Below, piece after piece: positions 25,445 to 32,788 of a stretch of DNA of 40,985 nt (positions within the stretch are counted from its first letter, which is position 1; every line of letters begins with the position of its first letter). The stretch spans positions 8,677 to 49,661 of the forward strand of contig NZ_BMVJ01000024.1 in the NCBI RefSeq assembly GCF_014650655.1, read 5' to 3'. Origin of the DNA: Streptomyces anandii JCM 4720 (GTDB lineage Bacteria > Actinomycetota > Actinomycetes > Streptomycetales > Streptomycetaceae). The position numbers and the translations under genes were made by a program. The notes under the pieces are model-generated. The model worked only from the letters and a program-made list of their open reading frames with translations, searched no databases and was not told the DNA's origin.

Positions 25445-25459
25445 CTTGCATTATGCAAA
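25445..25459. promoter_or_regulatory. MarR-type operator, copy 6
   Basis: CTTGCAT-T-ATGCAAA has a perfect 6-1-6 core. Read on the minus strand it contains CATAAT, a plausible -10 box for the membrane protein gene starting 85 bases away. Confidence 0.72.
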
Positions 25460-25597
25460 ACGTGACGAGTGCGGCGCCAGCGGCTCAGGCGTTCGGACTG
25501 GACAGCTTCGCCCCCGTCCGGACCGCCCAAGCCGTTCGACGGAGCGTTGGACCGGGCCGGCCCCGGACCGCCACCTCCGGTACACCGGCCACCAACC

Positions 25598-25619
25598 ACT
25601 TCGGTGACCGATGTATTTT
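25598..25619 (+). promoter_or_regulatory. second-regulon motif and -10 box upstream of PAP2
   Basis: ACTTCGGTGACCGATGTATT contains the palindrome TCGGTGACCGA and runs into TATTTT, a good -10. The same motif occurs before lgt and before the exporter, at the same distance to its -10. The predicted transcript starts near 25626, leaving a leader of about 110 bases. Confidence 0.68.
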
Positions 25620-25738
25620 GTCTTCGGCTTGTTCGCGCAACGTACTGATCCTTAGCCGCAACGCCTCGGCCCGTTCCCACAACAACCGCCTCACGACTGT
25701 CCGTTCACTGCCGTCGGGTGACCTGGAGAAACATCAGG

Positions 25739-26566
25739 ATGACGATCACTGCCATCGGGGCGCATCGCCGCCGCCTTCACTGGCGAACCGAACTGCCCCT
25801 CATAGCCGTCGTCTACGCCCTCTACTCCGGGACCCGCCTCCTCATCCGGGGGGAGGCAGGAGACGCCATGAGGCACGGTGCCGACATCCTGCACCTCGAG
25901 CGGCTGGTGCCCTTGGATCCGGAGCACTGGTTCAACCAACTCCTGGCGACGCACGCCGTACTGGGGGTGCCCGCCGACTTCGCCTACGCCTCGCTGCACT
26001 ACATCGTGACGCCTGCTGTCCTGGTCTGGCTGTGGCGGCGTCGCCCGCAGCACTATCGGGCGGCCCGCACCTGGCTGATGCTCTCCACATTGACCGGCCT
26101 GATCGGCTTCACCGTGCTGCCCACAGCACCGCCCCGGCTGCTGGCCGGGGATTACGGCTTCGTCGACACCATGGCGCAGTACAGCTCCTACGGCTGGTGG
26201 GGAGCCGATGCGAGCGCGCCACGTGGGCTCGGGTACCTCACCAATCAGTACGCGGCCATGCCGAGCCTGCACGTGGGCTGGTCGGTGTGGTGCGGAGTCG
26301 TCCTCCTCCGCTTCGCACGCCACTGGCCGGTACGCGCCCTCGGAGCGCTCTACCCCGTGGTCACCGTCCTGGTGGTGCTGGGTACGGCCAACCACTACCT
26401 GCTGGATGCCGTCGCCGGCGTCCTGGTCATGGGAATCGGCCTTGCCCTCACCGGACTCGTTCAGCGTGTCACTGACACGGTCCGCCGTGATGCCGGCGCG
26501 TCAGGGGCCGAGGTGCCTCCCGGACACTCCGACGCGCCAAGGGCCCGGTATCCGGTGCAGCGTTGA
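25739..26566 (+). CDS. PAP2-family membrane phosphatase/transferase (PAP2_3 type)
   Basis: The protein has 275 residues and about six membrane helices. Signature parts are PTAPPRLL, the second motif AAMPSLHVGWSVW (about 170-182) and the third motif TANHYLLDAVAG with catalytic His and Asp. The layout, with MPSLH and NHYLLD and a long N-terminal helix block, is the PAP2_3 group, related to inositol phosphotransferases and lipid phosphatases. It probably acts on a polyprenyl or lipid phosphate at the outer membrane face. The ATG is chosen with GGAG 10 bases before; a GTG 21 bases earlier is possible. The coding end merges with an IS200/IS605-like end sequence, so the last residues may have been altered. 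Confidence 0.85.
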   Translation: MTITAIGAHRRRLHWRTELPLIAVVYALYSGTRLLIRGEAGDAMRHGADILHLERLVPLDPEHWFNQLLATHAVLGVPADFAYASLHYIVTPAVLVWLWRRRPQHYRAARTWLMLSTLTGLIGFTVLPTAPPRLLAGDYGFVDTMAQYSSYGWWGADASAPRGLGYLTNQYAAMPSLHVGWSVWCGVVLLRFARHWPVRALGALYPVVTVLVVLGTANHYLLDAVAGVLVMGIGLALTGLVQRVTDTVRRDAGASGAEVPPGHSDAPRARYPVQR

Positions 26567-26597
26567 CATCCTCGCCGCCCTGAAGGACGGCGATTCC
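26563..26597 (-). mobile_element. IS200/IS605 right-end or omega-RNA-like hairpin, no TnpB
   Basis: On the minus strand the sequence reads GGAATCGCCGTCC, loop TTCA, GGGCGGCGAGGATGTCAA. This is the form of the right end of IS200/IS605/IS1341-type elements and of the 3' scaffold of TnpB omega-RNAs (GAATC, hairpin, GAGG..TCAA). The core stem is CGCCG/CGGCG with loop-proximal CC/GG pairs. No tnpB or tnpA gene is found beside it. The next bases after TCAA, where a guide would lie, are the 3' end of the PAP2 gene. It may also serve as the PAP2 terminator. Confidence 0.6.
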
Positions 26598-26713
26598 CGC
26601 TCAGAACTCCGTCACTCTGCCCGGACGACTTGCTGCTGGGCGGGGGATCGAGCCGCCGCCGGTCACAGGCCGTCACACGGCTCGGCGGACCGGCCGGCCG
26701 AGTCGTCACGGGG

Positions 26714-27220
26714 TCACTCCGGCCTGGTGTCACCCGCTGACTCACCAAGCGTTTCGGCGAGTTGGAAAAGGGCGGGCAGCGCCTGCCCGATGGCGCCTCG
26801 GGCGTCCTCGTCCAGGGCGGCGAGTGCCGCGTCGATGCGGCGCTCGTGGGCGGTGGTCCAGGCGGCGAGCTTTTCGCGGCCGGCTTCGGTCAGAGCGACG
26901 ACCGAGGCCCGGCGGTCGGCGGAGTCGACGTCGCGGGTGACCAGCCCGGAGCTGATCATCTGGCCGATGAGGCCGCTGACGGTGCTCGGAGCCAGTCGCC
27001 GGCGAGCGGCGAGGTCGCTGATCCGGGCCGGCGAATGCTCGCCGAGCACCTGCAGCAATTCGACCTGTGCCATGGGCAGGGCCTCCCACGGGTAGTCGGT
27101 GCGGATCGACGAGCGCAGCGCGCGCCGCAGCCGGGTCACCGCCTCGGTGAGCAGACGGGCGTCCGGCTCCGCCCCGGCGATGCGGGCGGCGCCGGCTTCG
27201 GAACTGGCCTGCGCAGACAT
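26714..27220 (-). CDS. MarR-family transcriptional regulator, second copy
   Basis: The protein has 168 residues: an N-terminal tail, a dimer helix (LLTEAVTRLRRALRSSIRTDYPWEAL), and a winged helix-turn-helix (about 50-120; MAQVELLQVLGEHSPARISDLAARRRLAPSTVSGLIGQMISSGLVTRDV and wing DSADRRASVVALTEAG, read in parts). The C-terminal dimer helices end ALPALFQLAETLGE. There is no cysteine. It is divergent from lgt, with the TTCGGT-type palindrome between, which is the usual arrangement for a MarR protein and its own operator. No strong ribosome site is seen before the ATG; an in-frame GTG 72 bases upstream is an alternative. Confidence 0.9.
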   Translation of the reverse strand: MSAQASSEAGAARIAGAEPDARLLTEAVTRLRRALRSSIRTDYPWEALPMAQVELLQVLGEHSPARISDLAARRRLAPSTVSGLIGQMISSGLVTRDVDSADRRASVVALTEAGREKLAAWTTAHERRIDAALAALDEDARGAIGQALPALFQLAETLGESAGDTRPE

Positions 27221-27309
27221 GGGAAAAGAGTATCCAGACCGGACTCCAGGCAGGGGCGGCCCTGCCGATCGCGGACGTGACAGCCGCCCCACGGCCGCTC
27301 GCCACAGAA

Positions 27310-27331
27310 ACTTCGGTATCCGATGTATCGT
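27310..27331 (+). promoter_or_regulatory. second-regulon motif and -10 box upstream of lgt
   Basis: ACTTCGGTATCCGATGTATC runs into TATCGT as -10 (27326-27331). It lies in the divergent region between the second marR and lgt, so could regulate both. The predicted leader of lgt is about 56 bases. Confidence 0.68.
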
Positions 27332-27393
27332 CGGGGGGATCCCTTCCCGGCCGGCCCGCCGGGGCCCGCTGCGCGAAAGAAACGGTCGAGCTC

Positions 27394-28260
27394 ATGAACC
27401 TGGCGTACCTTCCGAGCCCGTCCCAGGGGGTATGGCACATCGGTCCGGTGCCTGTTCGCGCCTATGCGCTGTGCATCCTGGCCGGTGTGTTCACCGCCGT
27501 GTGGCTCACCGGCCGCCGCTGGGAGGCAAGGGGCGGTCGCCGTGAGGACATCGCCGACGTCGCGATCTGGGCGGTGCCCTTCGGCATAGCCGGCGGTCGC
27601 CTGTACCACGTCATCACGGACCCGGAGCTGTATTTCACCGCCGGCCGGCAGCCCATCCGCGCCCTGTACATCTGGGACGGCGGTCTGGGCATCCCGGGGG
27701 CTGTCGCACTCGGCGCGGTCGGCGCCTGGCTCGGCTGCCGGCGCCGCGGCATCAAGCTCGCGGACTTCGCCGACGCCGTCGCTCCCGGACTCGTGCTGGC
27801 CCAGGCCATCGGCCGCTGGGGCAACTACTTCAACCAGGAGCTGTACGGCCGCCCGAGCCACCTGCCCTGGGCCCTGCGGATCGATCCCGCCCACCGCCCC
27901 GCCGACATGCCGACGGTCGGCCTGTACCACCCGACGTTCCTTTACGAGTCACTGTGGGACCTGGGAGTCATGGCGCTGCTGCTCTGGCTGGACCACCGCC
28001 ACCACCCGCGGCTCCGCCGTGGCCGGCTCTTCGCCTGCTACGTGCTCGCCTACACCGCCGGGCGAGCCTGGATCGAGGCCCTGCGCATCGACCACGCCAA
28101 CCGCTTCCTGGGGCTGCGCCTGAACGACTACGTCTCATTGCTTCTGTTCAGCGCCGCGCTGCTCTGTCTGATCACCACCCGCCGTCCGCGCCCGGACGAC
28201 GACGCGCCGTATCCGCCGGGCCGGGAAGGGGCAGCGGAGCCGGCGCCGACATCGAATTGA
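27394..28260 (+). CDS. lgt: prolipoprotein diacylglyceryl transferase (accessory copy likely)
   Basis: The protein has 288 residues. Lgt moves a diacylglyceryl group from phosphatidylglycerol to the lipobox cysteine of exported prolipoproteins. Seven membrane helices are seen, with the family signature GRWGNYFNQE at 140-149, the YIWDGGLGIPG loop (92-102), and a GLYHPTFLYESLWDL segment before the last helices (LFACYVLAYTAGRAWIEALRID). The C-terminal tail is short compared with the long acidic tails of some streptomycete Lgt proteins. The ATG is chosen for the fit to the family; AAAGAAACGG precedes it, a weak ribosome site. Control by a MarR-type operator and separation from housekeeping genes suggest a second, conditional Lgt. 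Confidence 0.93.
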   Translation: MNLAYLPSPSQGVWHIGPVPVRAYALCILAGVFTAVWLTGRRWEARGGRREDIADVAIWAVPFGIAGGRLYHVITDPELYFTAGRQPIRALYIWDGGLGIPGAVALGAVGAWLGCRRRGIKLADFADAVAPGLVLAQAIGRWGNYFNQELYGRPSHLPWALRIDPAHRPADMPTVGLYHPTFLYESLWDLGVMALLLWLDHRHHPRLRRGRLFACYVLAYTAGRAWIEALRIDHANRFLGLRLNDYVSLLLFSAALLCLITTRRPRPDDDAPYPPGREGAAEPAPTSN

Positions 28261-28595
28261 GTTCGGCCACCCTGCCGAACGGATCGGCCGACTGGACGTG
28301 GGCGTGAGCTGCCGCTTCGCCATCCCCCACTTCCGACGTCACCTTCGGCGTACCGCGCCGGCCGGACGTCTGTCATCCCGGCTGCCACCGCTCGGTGTGC
28401 GGGCACTCTCCGCACGGCCACGCCGTCGGCCGGCCGGGTTCGTCTTCCGCGCCACGGCCCCGGCCCGCCTCTTGGCGGGGGCAGGTTCCTGTCGCGGTGT
28501 ACCGGTGCGCGCGTGCTGGGCGCCTGCCGCCGGCCGGCACTCCCACGGGCATCCCGGCCACCGCGACCACTGCGCCGCCGACGCGGCTCCCCGAG
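28261..28595. other. stretch without a recognised gene
   Basis: It lies between lgt and a possible small membrane protein. Open frames are Arg/Pro-rich shadows on both strands. No clear terminator for lgt was found here. Confidence 0.45.
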
Positions 28596-28799
28596 TCACC
28601 CTCGTGGTCGGCTTCCTCGTCCAACGGCCGGTGACCCGCCTGCCTGCCCGTGGGTCCGGCGCCTCTCCCTGACTGCCAGCCACCCCTGTCGCAGCGTCAG
28701 CACGAACCACATGCCGGCCACGGCTGCCAGCCAGCGCGACCGCAAGGCCACCGCCCCCGTCACTGTCGCCGCCGTGGACAGGACGTCGAGGCCGGTCAT
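28596..28799 (-). CDS. possible 67-residue membrane protein downstream of the exporter
   Basis: The frame begins MTGLDVLSTAATVTGAVAL, continues RSRWLAAVAGMWFVLTLRQG, and ends with a polar, basic tail. It has two hydrophobic stretches separated by RSR. GGGA 9 bases before the ATG is a weak ribosome site. It starts 35 bases after the stop of the exporter gene and could be co-transcribed. No family was recognised. Composition supports a real membrane protein more than a shadow, but evidence is limited. Confidence 0.4.
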   Translation of the reverse strand: MTGLDVLSTAATVTGAVALRSRWLAAVAGMWFVLTLRQGWLAVRERRRTHGQAGGSPAVGRGSRPRG

Positions 28800-28834
28800 C
28801 CAGGCATCCCGCGCGCAGGGAGCCGCTCTTCGGA

Positions 28835-30319
28835 TCACCTCCGGGATCCCTCCGCGTCCTCTGTCGCGTGCGCCTGCGACGCTCGGGGATCCGTGCGGGG
28901 GCTCAGCCATGCCGATGCGAGGGCGAACGCCGAGGCCGCAATCAAGATGGCGGCGGCCGACCGGGCCCCGGCCTGCGTCCCGGCACTGCCCGCCAGGTGC
29001 AGGGCGAGTGTCACCAGGGCCACGCCCAGCGCCGTACCCAGACCGCGTGTCATGTTGACGAGACCGCCGCCGGTCCCCGAGGAACGCGCCGGTATCGCAC
29101 TCATGATCACGGCGTTGTTGGCAGGGGTGAACATTCCCAGCCCCAGCCCCGTCAGAGCCAGCACGGGCAGCAGCCAGACCATGGTCAGCGGCACGACCAG
29201 CAGGGCGGCCAGCGCGAACATCAGGACGACGGAGCCGGCCATGCACCGCCCGCGGTCCGCGAGGCGCCGCGGCAAGAGCCGGTCACCGCCGGTCGCGGAG
29301 AGCGCGAAACCAGTCGGCAGCGCCGTCAGAACGAGCCCGGCGGTGAGCTCGGGCGTACCCCGGGCAGTGAGCACGACGGGCACGAGCACGAGTGGTCCGA
29401 ACAGCACGAGATAGCCGTTCAGCGCGCCGACGAGCCCGAGCCTCACCGCACGTACCTTCAGCAGGTCCAGATCGAGCAGCGGCGTCTTCGTCCGCTGCTG
29501 CCGGTGGACGAACCCCCACCCCCCTACGGCCGCCATGAAGAGCAGCACGCCCACTCCCCAGCCGGGCACCCCCAGTCCTGATGCCGCGGAAACGGCCATC
29601 AGCGCGCTGGTGGTGGCACCCGCCAGCAGGACGAGCCCCGCCCAGTCGAAACGGGCGACGCGTGTGCGGGCCCGGGTCCGCGGCAGCAGATAGTGCCCGC
29701 CGGCCAGCGCGATCACCCCGATGGGCACATTCACGCCGAAGACCCAGCGCCAACCGAGCGTCGACACCAGCGTCCCGCCCACCGTGGGCCCCAGCGCGAG
29801 TCCGAGCGCCTGGGCGGCGGCCTGGACACCGAGGGCGCTGCGCATCCGCCGGCGCGGAGCGCTGGTGGTCACCAGCGCCACGCTGTTGGCCTGCATCATC
29901 GCTGCTCCCGCCGCCTGGACCACGCGGAAGGCCACCAGCGCGAGGAGGGAGGGAGCAAGGCCGCAGGCCGCGGAGGCCAGGGTGAAGACCGCGAAGCCGT
30001 ACAGGTACAGCAACTTGCGGCCGTGCGCGTCCGACAGCCGGCCGACGGGCACGAGCAGCGCCACCAAGGTCAGCAGATAGGCCAGTGACACCCACTCCAC
30101 CGCGGCCAGCGACGTGTGGAACTCGCTGCGCAGGCCGCCGTAGGTCAGCGTCACGATGCTGGCGTCCAGCTGTCCCATGAACGCGCCGAAACAGACCGTT
30201 CCCACGGCGAGCCACCACGCGTTCGGGCGCGAACGTATCCGTTCGGGCCGGGGCCGTTCCGCGACGAGCATCGCGGGCCAGCGGCTCTTGGGCAGGCGGG
30301 GACTCGTGCGCGTGTCCAT
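28835..30319 (-). CDS. MFS exporter, DHA2 (14-helix) drug:proton type
   Basis: The protein has 494 residues and about 14 membrane helices. Motif A, GRLSDAHGRKLLYLYG, lies between helices 2 and 3. FMGQLDASIVTLTYGGL is the usual DHA2 motif D1 with its Asp, and ALGLALGPTVGGTLV with WRWVFGVNVPIG forms the motif C region. It should export drugs or toxic metabolites using the proton gradient. The ATG directly follows a TTCGGT-type motif and its -10 box (TAATCT), so the transcript is predicted to start at or very near the ATG (leaderless). No ribosome site is present, which fits that reading. A later ATG near residue 17 is an alternative. Confidence 0.9.
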   Translation of the reverse strand: MDTRTSPRLPKSRWPAMLVAERPRPERIRSRPNAWWLAVGTVCFGAFMGQLDASIVTLTYGGLRSEFHTSLAAVEWVSLAYLLTLVALLVPVGRLSDAHGRKLLYLYGFAVFTLASAACGLAPSLLALVAFRVVQAAGAAMMQANSVALVTTSAPRRRMRSALGVQAAAQALGLALGPTVGGTLVSTLGWRWVFGVNVPIGVIALAGGHYLLPRTRARTRVARFDWAGLVLLAGATTSALMAVSAASGLGVPGWGVGVLLFMAAVGGWGFVHRQQRTKTPLLDLDLLKVRAVRLGLVGALNGYLVLFGPLVLVPVVLTARGTPELTAGLVLTALPTGFALSATGGDRLLPRRLADRGRCMAGSVVLMFALAALLVVPLTMVWLLPVLALTGLGLGMFTPANNAVIMSAIPARSSGTGGGLVNMTRGLGTALGVALVTLALHLAGSAGTQAGARSAAAILIAASAFALASAWLSPRTDPRASQAHATEDAEGSRR

Positions 30320-30325
30320 GCACCC

Positions 30326-30347
30326 AGATTACATCGGTGACCGAAAT
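30326..30347 (-). promoter_or_regulatory. second-regulon motif and -10 box upstream of the exporter
   Basis: On the minus strand ATTTCGGTCACCGATGTAAT contains TCGGTCACCGA and runs into TAATCT as -10. The distance to the start codon is 6 bases, so a leaderless message is predicted. Confidence 0.7.
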
Positions 30348-30387
30348 ATTCTGCCGGCGTTTCATGATGGCGGCGCTGAAGTAGGGG

Positions 30388-30963
30388 TCAGGAGCTGCGC
30401 AGACGGGCGAGCGTGGCATCCAGGTCGGCCTTGCGGGGCCGGTTGTGGGGAAGCTTGCCGAGCATGGCCGCCATGCCACAGGTGTTGGTCACGGCGGAGA
30501 ACACCAGGCCGCCGGCGATGCCGGCGGACAGCAGCCGGAAAGCCGGGTGCACGAACTCACCGAGGGCCAGGCCGAGCAGGACGAGGGATCCGGCGGTGAG
30601 ACGGACCTGGCGGTCCATGCTCCAGGCCGACTTGACGTCGCAGGCCTGCGCGCGGTCCAGTTCGTGGCCCTGGGCGGCCCAGGCCCCGGTGCCGCCCGAG
30701 AGCGTCACCGTGCGGATGCCCTCCGCGGCGAGCCGCACGCACGCCTTCTCGGAACGGGCACCGGAGGCACAGACCACGAGCACCTCACCGCGCTCGGCGG
30801 CGTCGCGGATGTCGGACAGCGCGGTGTCGATCTGGTCCAGCGGGATGTTCAGGGCGCCGGGGACGTGACCGCCCGCATACTCGCCCGGGGTGCGGACATC
30901 GATGACGACGAGTTCGTGCAGACGGGTCTTGGCCTGGCGAGGATCGATGGCAGCGATGGTCAT
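30388..30963 (-). CDS. rhodanese with membrane domain (YgaP-like)
   Basis: The protein has 191 residues. A rhodanese domain (about 5-115) has the active-site loop VVCASGARS with Cys65, and VIDVRTPGEYAGGHVPGALNIP is typical. A C-terminal DUF2892-type membrane hairpin (about 122-165; LTAGSLVLLGLALGEFV and LLSAGIAGGLVFSAVTN) anchors it, as in E. coli YgaP. It should carry sulfane sulfur at the membrane. AAGGAAG lies 9 bases before the ATG. It follows the TauE gene after 124 bases on the same strand and is probably the third gene of the sulfur operon. Confidence 0.9.
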   Translation of the reverse strand: MTIAAIDPRQAKTRLHELVVIDVRTPGEYAGGHVPGALNIPLDQIDTALSDIRDAAERGEVLVVCASGARSEKACVRLAAEGIRTVTLSGGTGAWAAQGHELDRAQACDVKSAWSMDRQVRLTAGSLVLLGLALGEFVHPAFRLLSAGIAGGLVFSAVTNTCGMAAMLGKLPHNRPRKADLDATLARLRSS

Positions 30964-31054
30964 GGCAGATGACTTCCTTATGTGGTGATGCAGCTCCGGA
31001 GCAGACGTGTCCGCGTCCCGTGAGGGACGGTGAGACGACTCCCGGGCCGCGGCG

Positions 31055-31090
31055 AGTCGGTCGGGTCGGTCGGGTCGGTCGGGTCGGTCA
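31055..31090. repeat. tandem 9-base repeat
   Basis: The unit TCGGTCGGG is repeated about four times in the gap between the TauE and YgaP-like genes, running into the end of the TauE coding region. It is likely slippage-prone DNA; it could change the spacing between two operon genes. Confidence 0.8.
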
Positions 31091-31837
31091 GAAAATGGCG
31101 TCGAGGAGCATGAAGGCGGCGACCGCGAGCAGGACGTACGCGAAGACACGCTGCAGCGTGCCGCCGTTGAGCTTCTTGGACAGGCGTTTGCCGTCCCAGG
31201 CGCCCAGAACGGCCGCCGCGGTGAACGGCGCGACGACGGCCCAGTCCAGCTGCGTCCCGCTGCCGGCACGGGCGCCGAGCGCGGCCAGCGAGTTGATCGT
31301 GATGACCAGCAGGCTGGTGCCGACCGCCCGGCGCATCGGCAGCCGGAGGACACTCACCAGCGCCGGTACTGCGAGGAAGCCGCCGCCCACGCCCAGGAAG
31401 CCGGTCACCGCGCCGAGGCCGGCCCCTGCGGCGCCGGCCTTACCAGCGTTCACCTGGGCGCCGGACGAGGCGACCGCGCGGTCGGGCCGCAGCATCCGCA
31501 CCGCGGCGAGTGCCGCGACGACCGAGAAGGCGACGGTCAGCAGCGCCTGTGGCAGGTGGCCGGCGGCGGCCCCGGCGACCATCGCGGGCACGATACCCGC
31601 CGCGGCGAACAGCAGTCCCGTGCGCCAGGCCACGTTGCCATCCCGGGCGTGCCCGGTGAGCGCGGTGACCGAAGTGATGGTCACGATGACCAGGCTGGCT
31701 GTCGTCGCCTCCGCCGGGGAGAAGCCCAGAAGGTAAATGAGAGCCGGCACGGCGAGGACGCTGCCGCCCCCGCCGAGGCCGCCCAGGGCCAGGCCGACGA
31801 GGGCACCGGCGACGAGCGCGAGAATCAGAGCAGTCAT
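31088..31837 (-). CDS. TauE/SafE-family sulfur-compound exporter
   Basis: The protein has 249 residues, about eight membrane helices, and the internal repeat typical of the family: LGGLGGGGSVLAVPALIYLLG near the start and LGVGGGFLAVPALVSVL near the middle. In cst-type loci such proteins are thought to export sulfite or thiosulfate made during persulfide oxidation. Its ATG overlaps the stop of the upstream rhodanese by 4 bases (ATGA), giving translational coupling. A tandem repeat follows its end. Confidence 0.9.
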   Translation of the reverse strand: MTALILALVAGALVGLALGGLGGGGSVLAVPALIYLLGFSPAEATTASLVIVTITSVTALTGHARDGNVAWRTGLLFAAAGIVPAMVAGAAAGHLPQALLTVAFSVVAALAAVRMLRPDRAVASSGAQVNAGKAGAAGAGLGAVTGFLGVGGGFLAVPALVSVLRLPMRRAVGTSLLVITINSLAALGARAGSGTQLDWAVVAPFTAAAVLGAWDGKRLSKKLNGGTLQRVFAYVLLAVAAFMLLDAIF

Positions 31838-32199
31838 GCTATCGAGCCGCTGTCCCCGGAGTCGTCCACGACCGGATACCCGGCGGCGGCCCACGCCCTC
31901 ATACCGCCCTTGACGTCCACCACCTGCGCACCCCGCGCGGCCAGCAGTTCGGCGGCCTGCCGGGAGCGCTGCCCGCTGCGGCAGATCACGACCAGCGGCC
32001 GGGTCCTAGCCGCTTCCGGCAGCTCCGCCCCCGCCACCAGTGCGGACAGCGGCGCGTACACGGCGCCGGGCGCGTGGCCGGCGTCCCACTCGCACTGCTC
32101 ACGCACATCCAGGAGAACGGCCGGAGCGTCGCCGTCCCGGGTGCGCCGGACGGCCTCGTCGACGGTGACACGGTCCTCGCCGGTGGGGAAGAGGGACAT
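31834..32199 (-). CDS. single-domain rhodanese
   Basis: The protein has 121 residues: TVDEAVRRTRDGDAPAVLLD, VREQCEWDAGHAPGAVYAPL, and the active loop VICRSGQRSR with Cys73. It should transfer sulfane sulfur between thiols such as glutathione- or mycothiol-type persulfides and sulfite. GAGAGG precedes the ATG. It is the first gene of the minus-strand operon rhodanese-TauE-YgaP. Two CstR/CsoR-type palindromes lie about 200-250 bases upstream around a TATCGT -10 box. The space between them and the gene holds no clear gene, so the leader is long or a small peptide is missed. Confidence 0.9.
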   Translation of the reverse strand: MSLFPTGEDRVTVDEAVRRTRDGDAPAVLLDVREQCEWDAGHAPGAVYAPLSALVAGAELPEAARTRPLVVICRSGQRSRQAAELLAARGAQVVDVKGGMRAWAAAGYPVVDDSGDSGSIA

Positions 32200-32400
32200 C
32201 ACACAACCTCTCGAAATTGGGGAGGGGCGAAGCGGGAGGGGTGTTCGGCCGGTGGGGGCGCGGTCAGCGCCCGCAGCGGAGACAGCAGCCAGGCCGTCGT
32301 CCGCGGTCATCCCGTCCGGTCCGCCGGCGTGCAGCAGCCGGGCCTTGGCGGCGGTCCGTACACCGCCGCCGGCGAAGACCGGGGAGACACCCCGCCGGGT

Positions 32401-32414
32401 TACCCCCGGGGGTA
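32401..32414. promoter_or_regulatory. CstR/CsoR-type operator 1
   Basis: TACCCCCGGGGGTA is a perfect palindrome. It lies near the predicted start site of the minus-strand rhodanese operon. Confidence 0.82.
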
Positions 32415-32435
32415 TGTGTCCGACGATAGCACAGG

Positions 32436-32449
32436 TACCCCTAGGGGTA
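32436..32449. promoter_or_regulatory. CstR/CsoR-type operator 2
   Basis: TACCCCTAGGGGTA is a perfect palindrome. With operator 1 it flanks the probable -10 box TATCGT of the minus-strand operon. Confidence 0.85.
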
Positions 32450-32672
32450 TTTTCACCGGCACCGCCACCTGGCGGTCCGACCCCTCCGCCCTCGACTTCC
32501 CGGCCCTGAACGACCCCCAGCCCCGGGAGACCGCAGACACAAGGCCGCCGCCAGGACAGCGCAGGTCAACCGGGGCGGCGGCGGCACACGCCCGGCCGTT
32601 CACCTTCGGTTCCGCGGCTACGGGCCGGCCACCCGGGAGGCCGCCGGGACCTTCAGGGCGGCTTGCCTCCAC

Positions 32673-32688
32673 ATACCCCCCTGGGTAT
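32673..32688. promoter_or_regulatory. CstR/CsoR-type operator 3
   Basis: ATACCCCCCTGGGTAT lies directly before a possible -10 box (TACAGT) of the persulfide dioxygenase gene. Confidence 0.8.
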
Positions 32689-32704
32689 ACAGTGAGCCTC
32701 GTCG

Positions 32705-32720
32705 ATACCCCCGTGGGTAT
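32705..32720. promoter_or_regulatory. CstR/CsoR-type operator 4
   Basis: ATACCCCCGTGGGTAT lies just downstream of the same -10 box, 68 bases before the dioxygenase start. Operators 3 and 4 are 32 bases apart, three helical turns. Confidence 0.8.
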
Positions 32721-32788
32721 CCGCCTGCACACCCCGCCGGGGACCACGGACTGCCGTTCCCCGCACTACAGGCGCCAGGAGGCACCTC

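Noticed and set aside
17573..25459. The repeated TTGCAT/ATGCAA words as a CRISPR or repeat array
   Set aside because: The spacing is kilobases and irregular, and copies sit at promoters; operators explain them better.
25485..25694. A 69-codon minus-strand frame with a helical look (LRLRISTLREQAEDKIHRS)
   Set aside because: No ribosome site, no family likeness, and it runs across the motif-promoter of PAP2 on the opposite strand.
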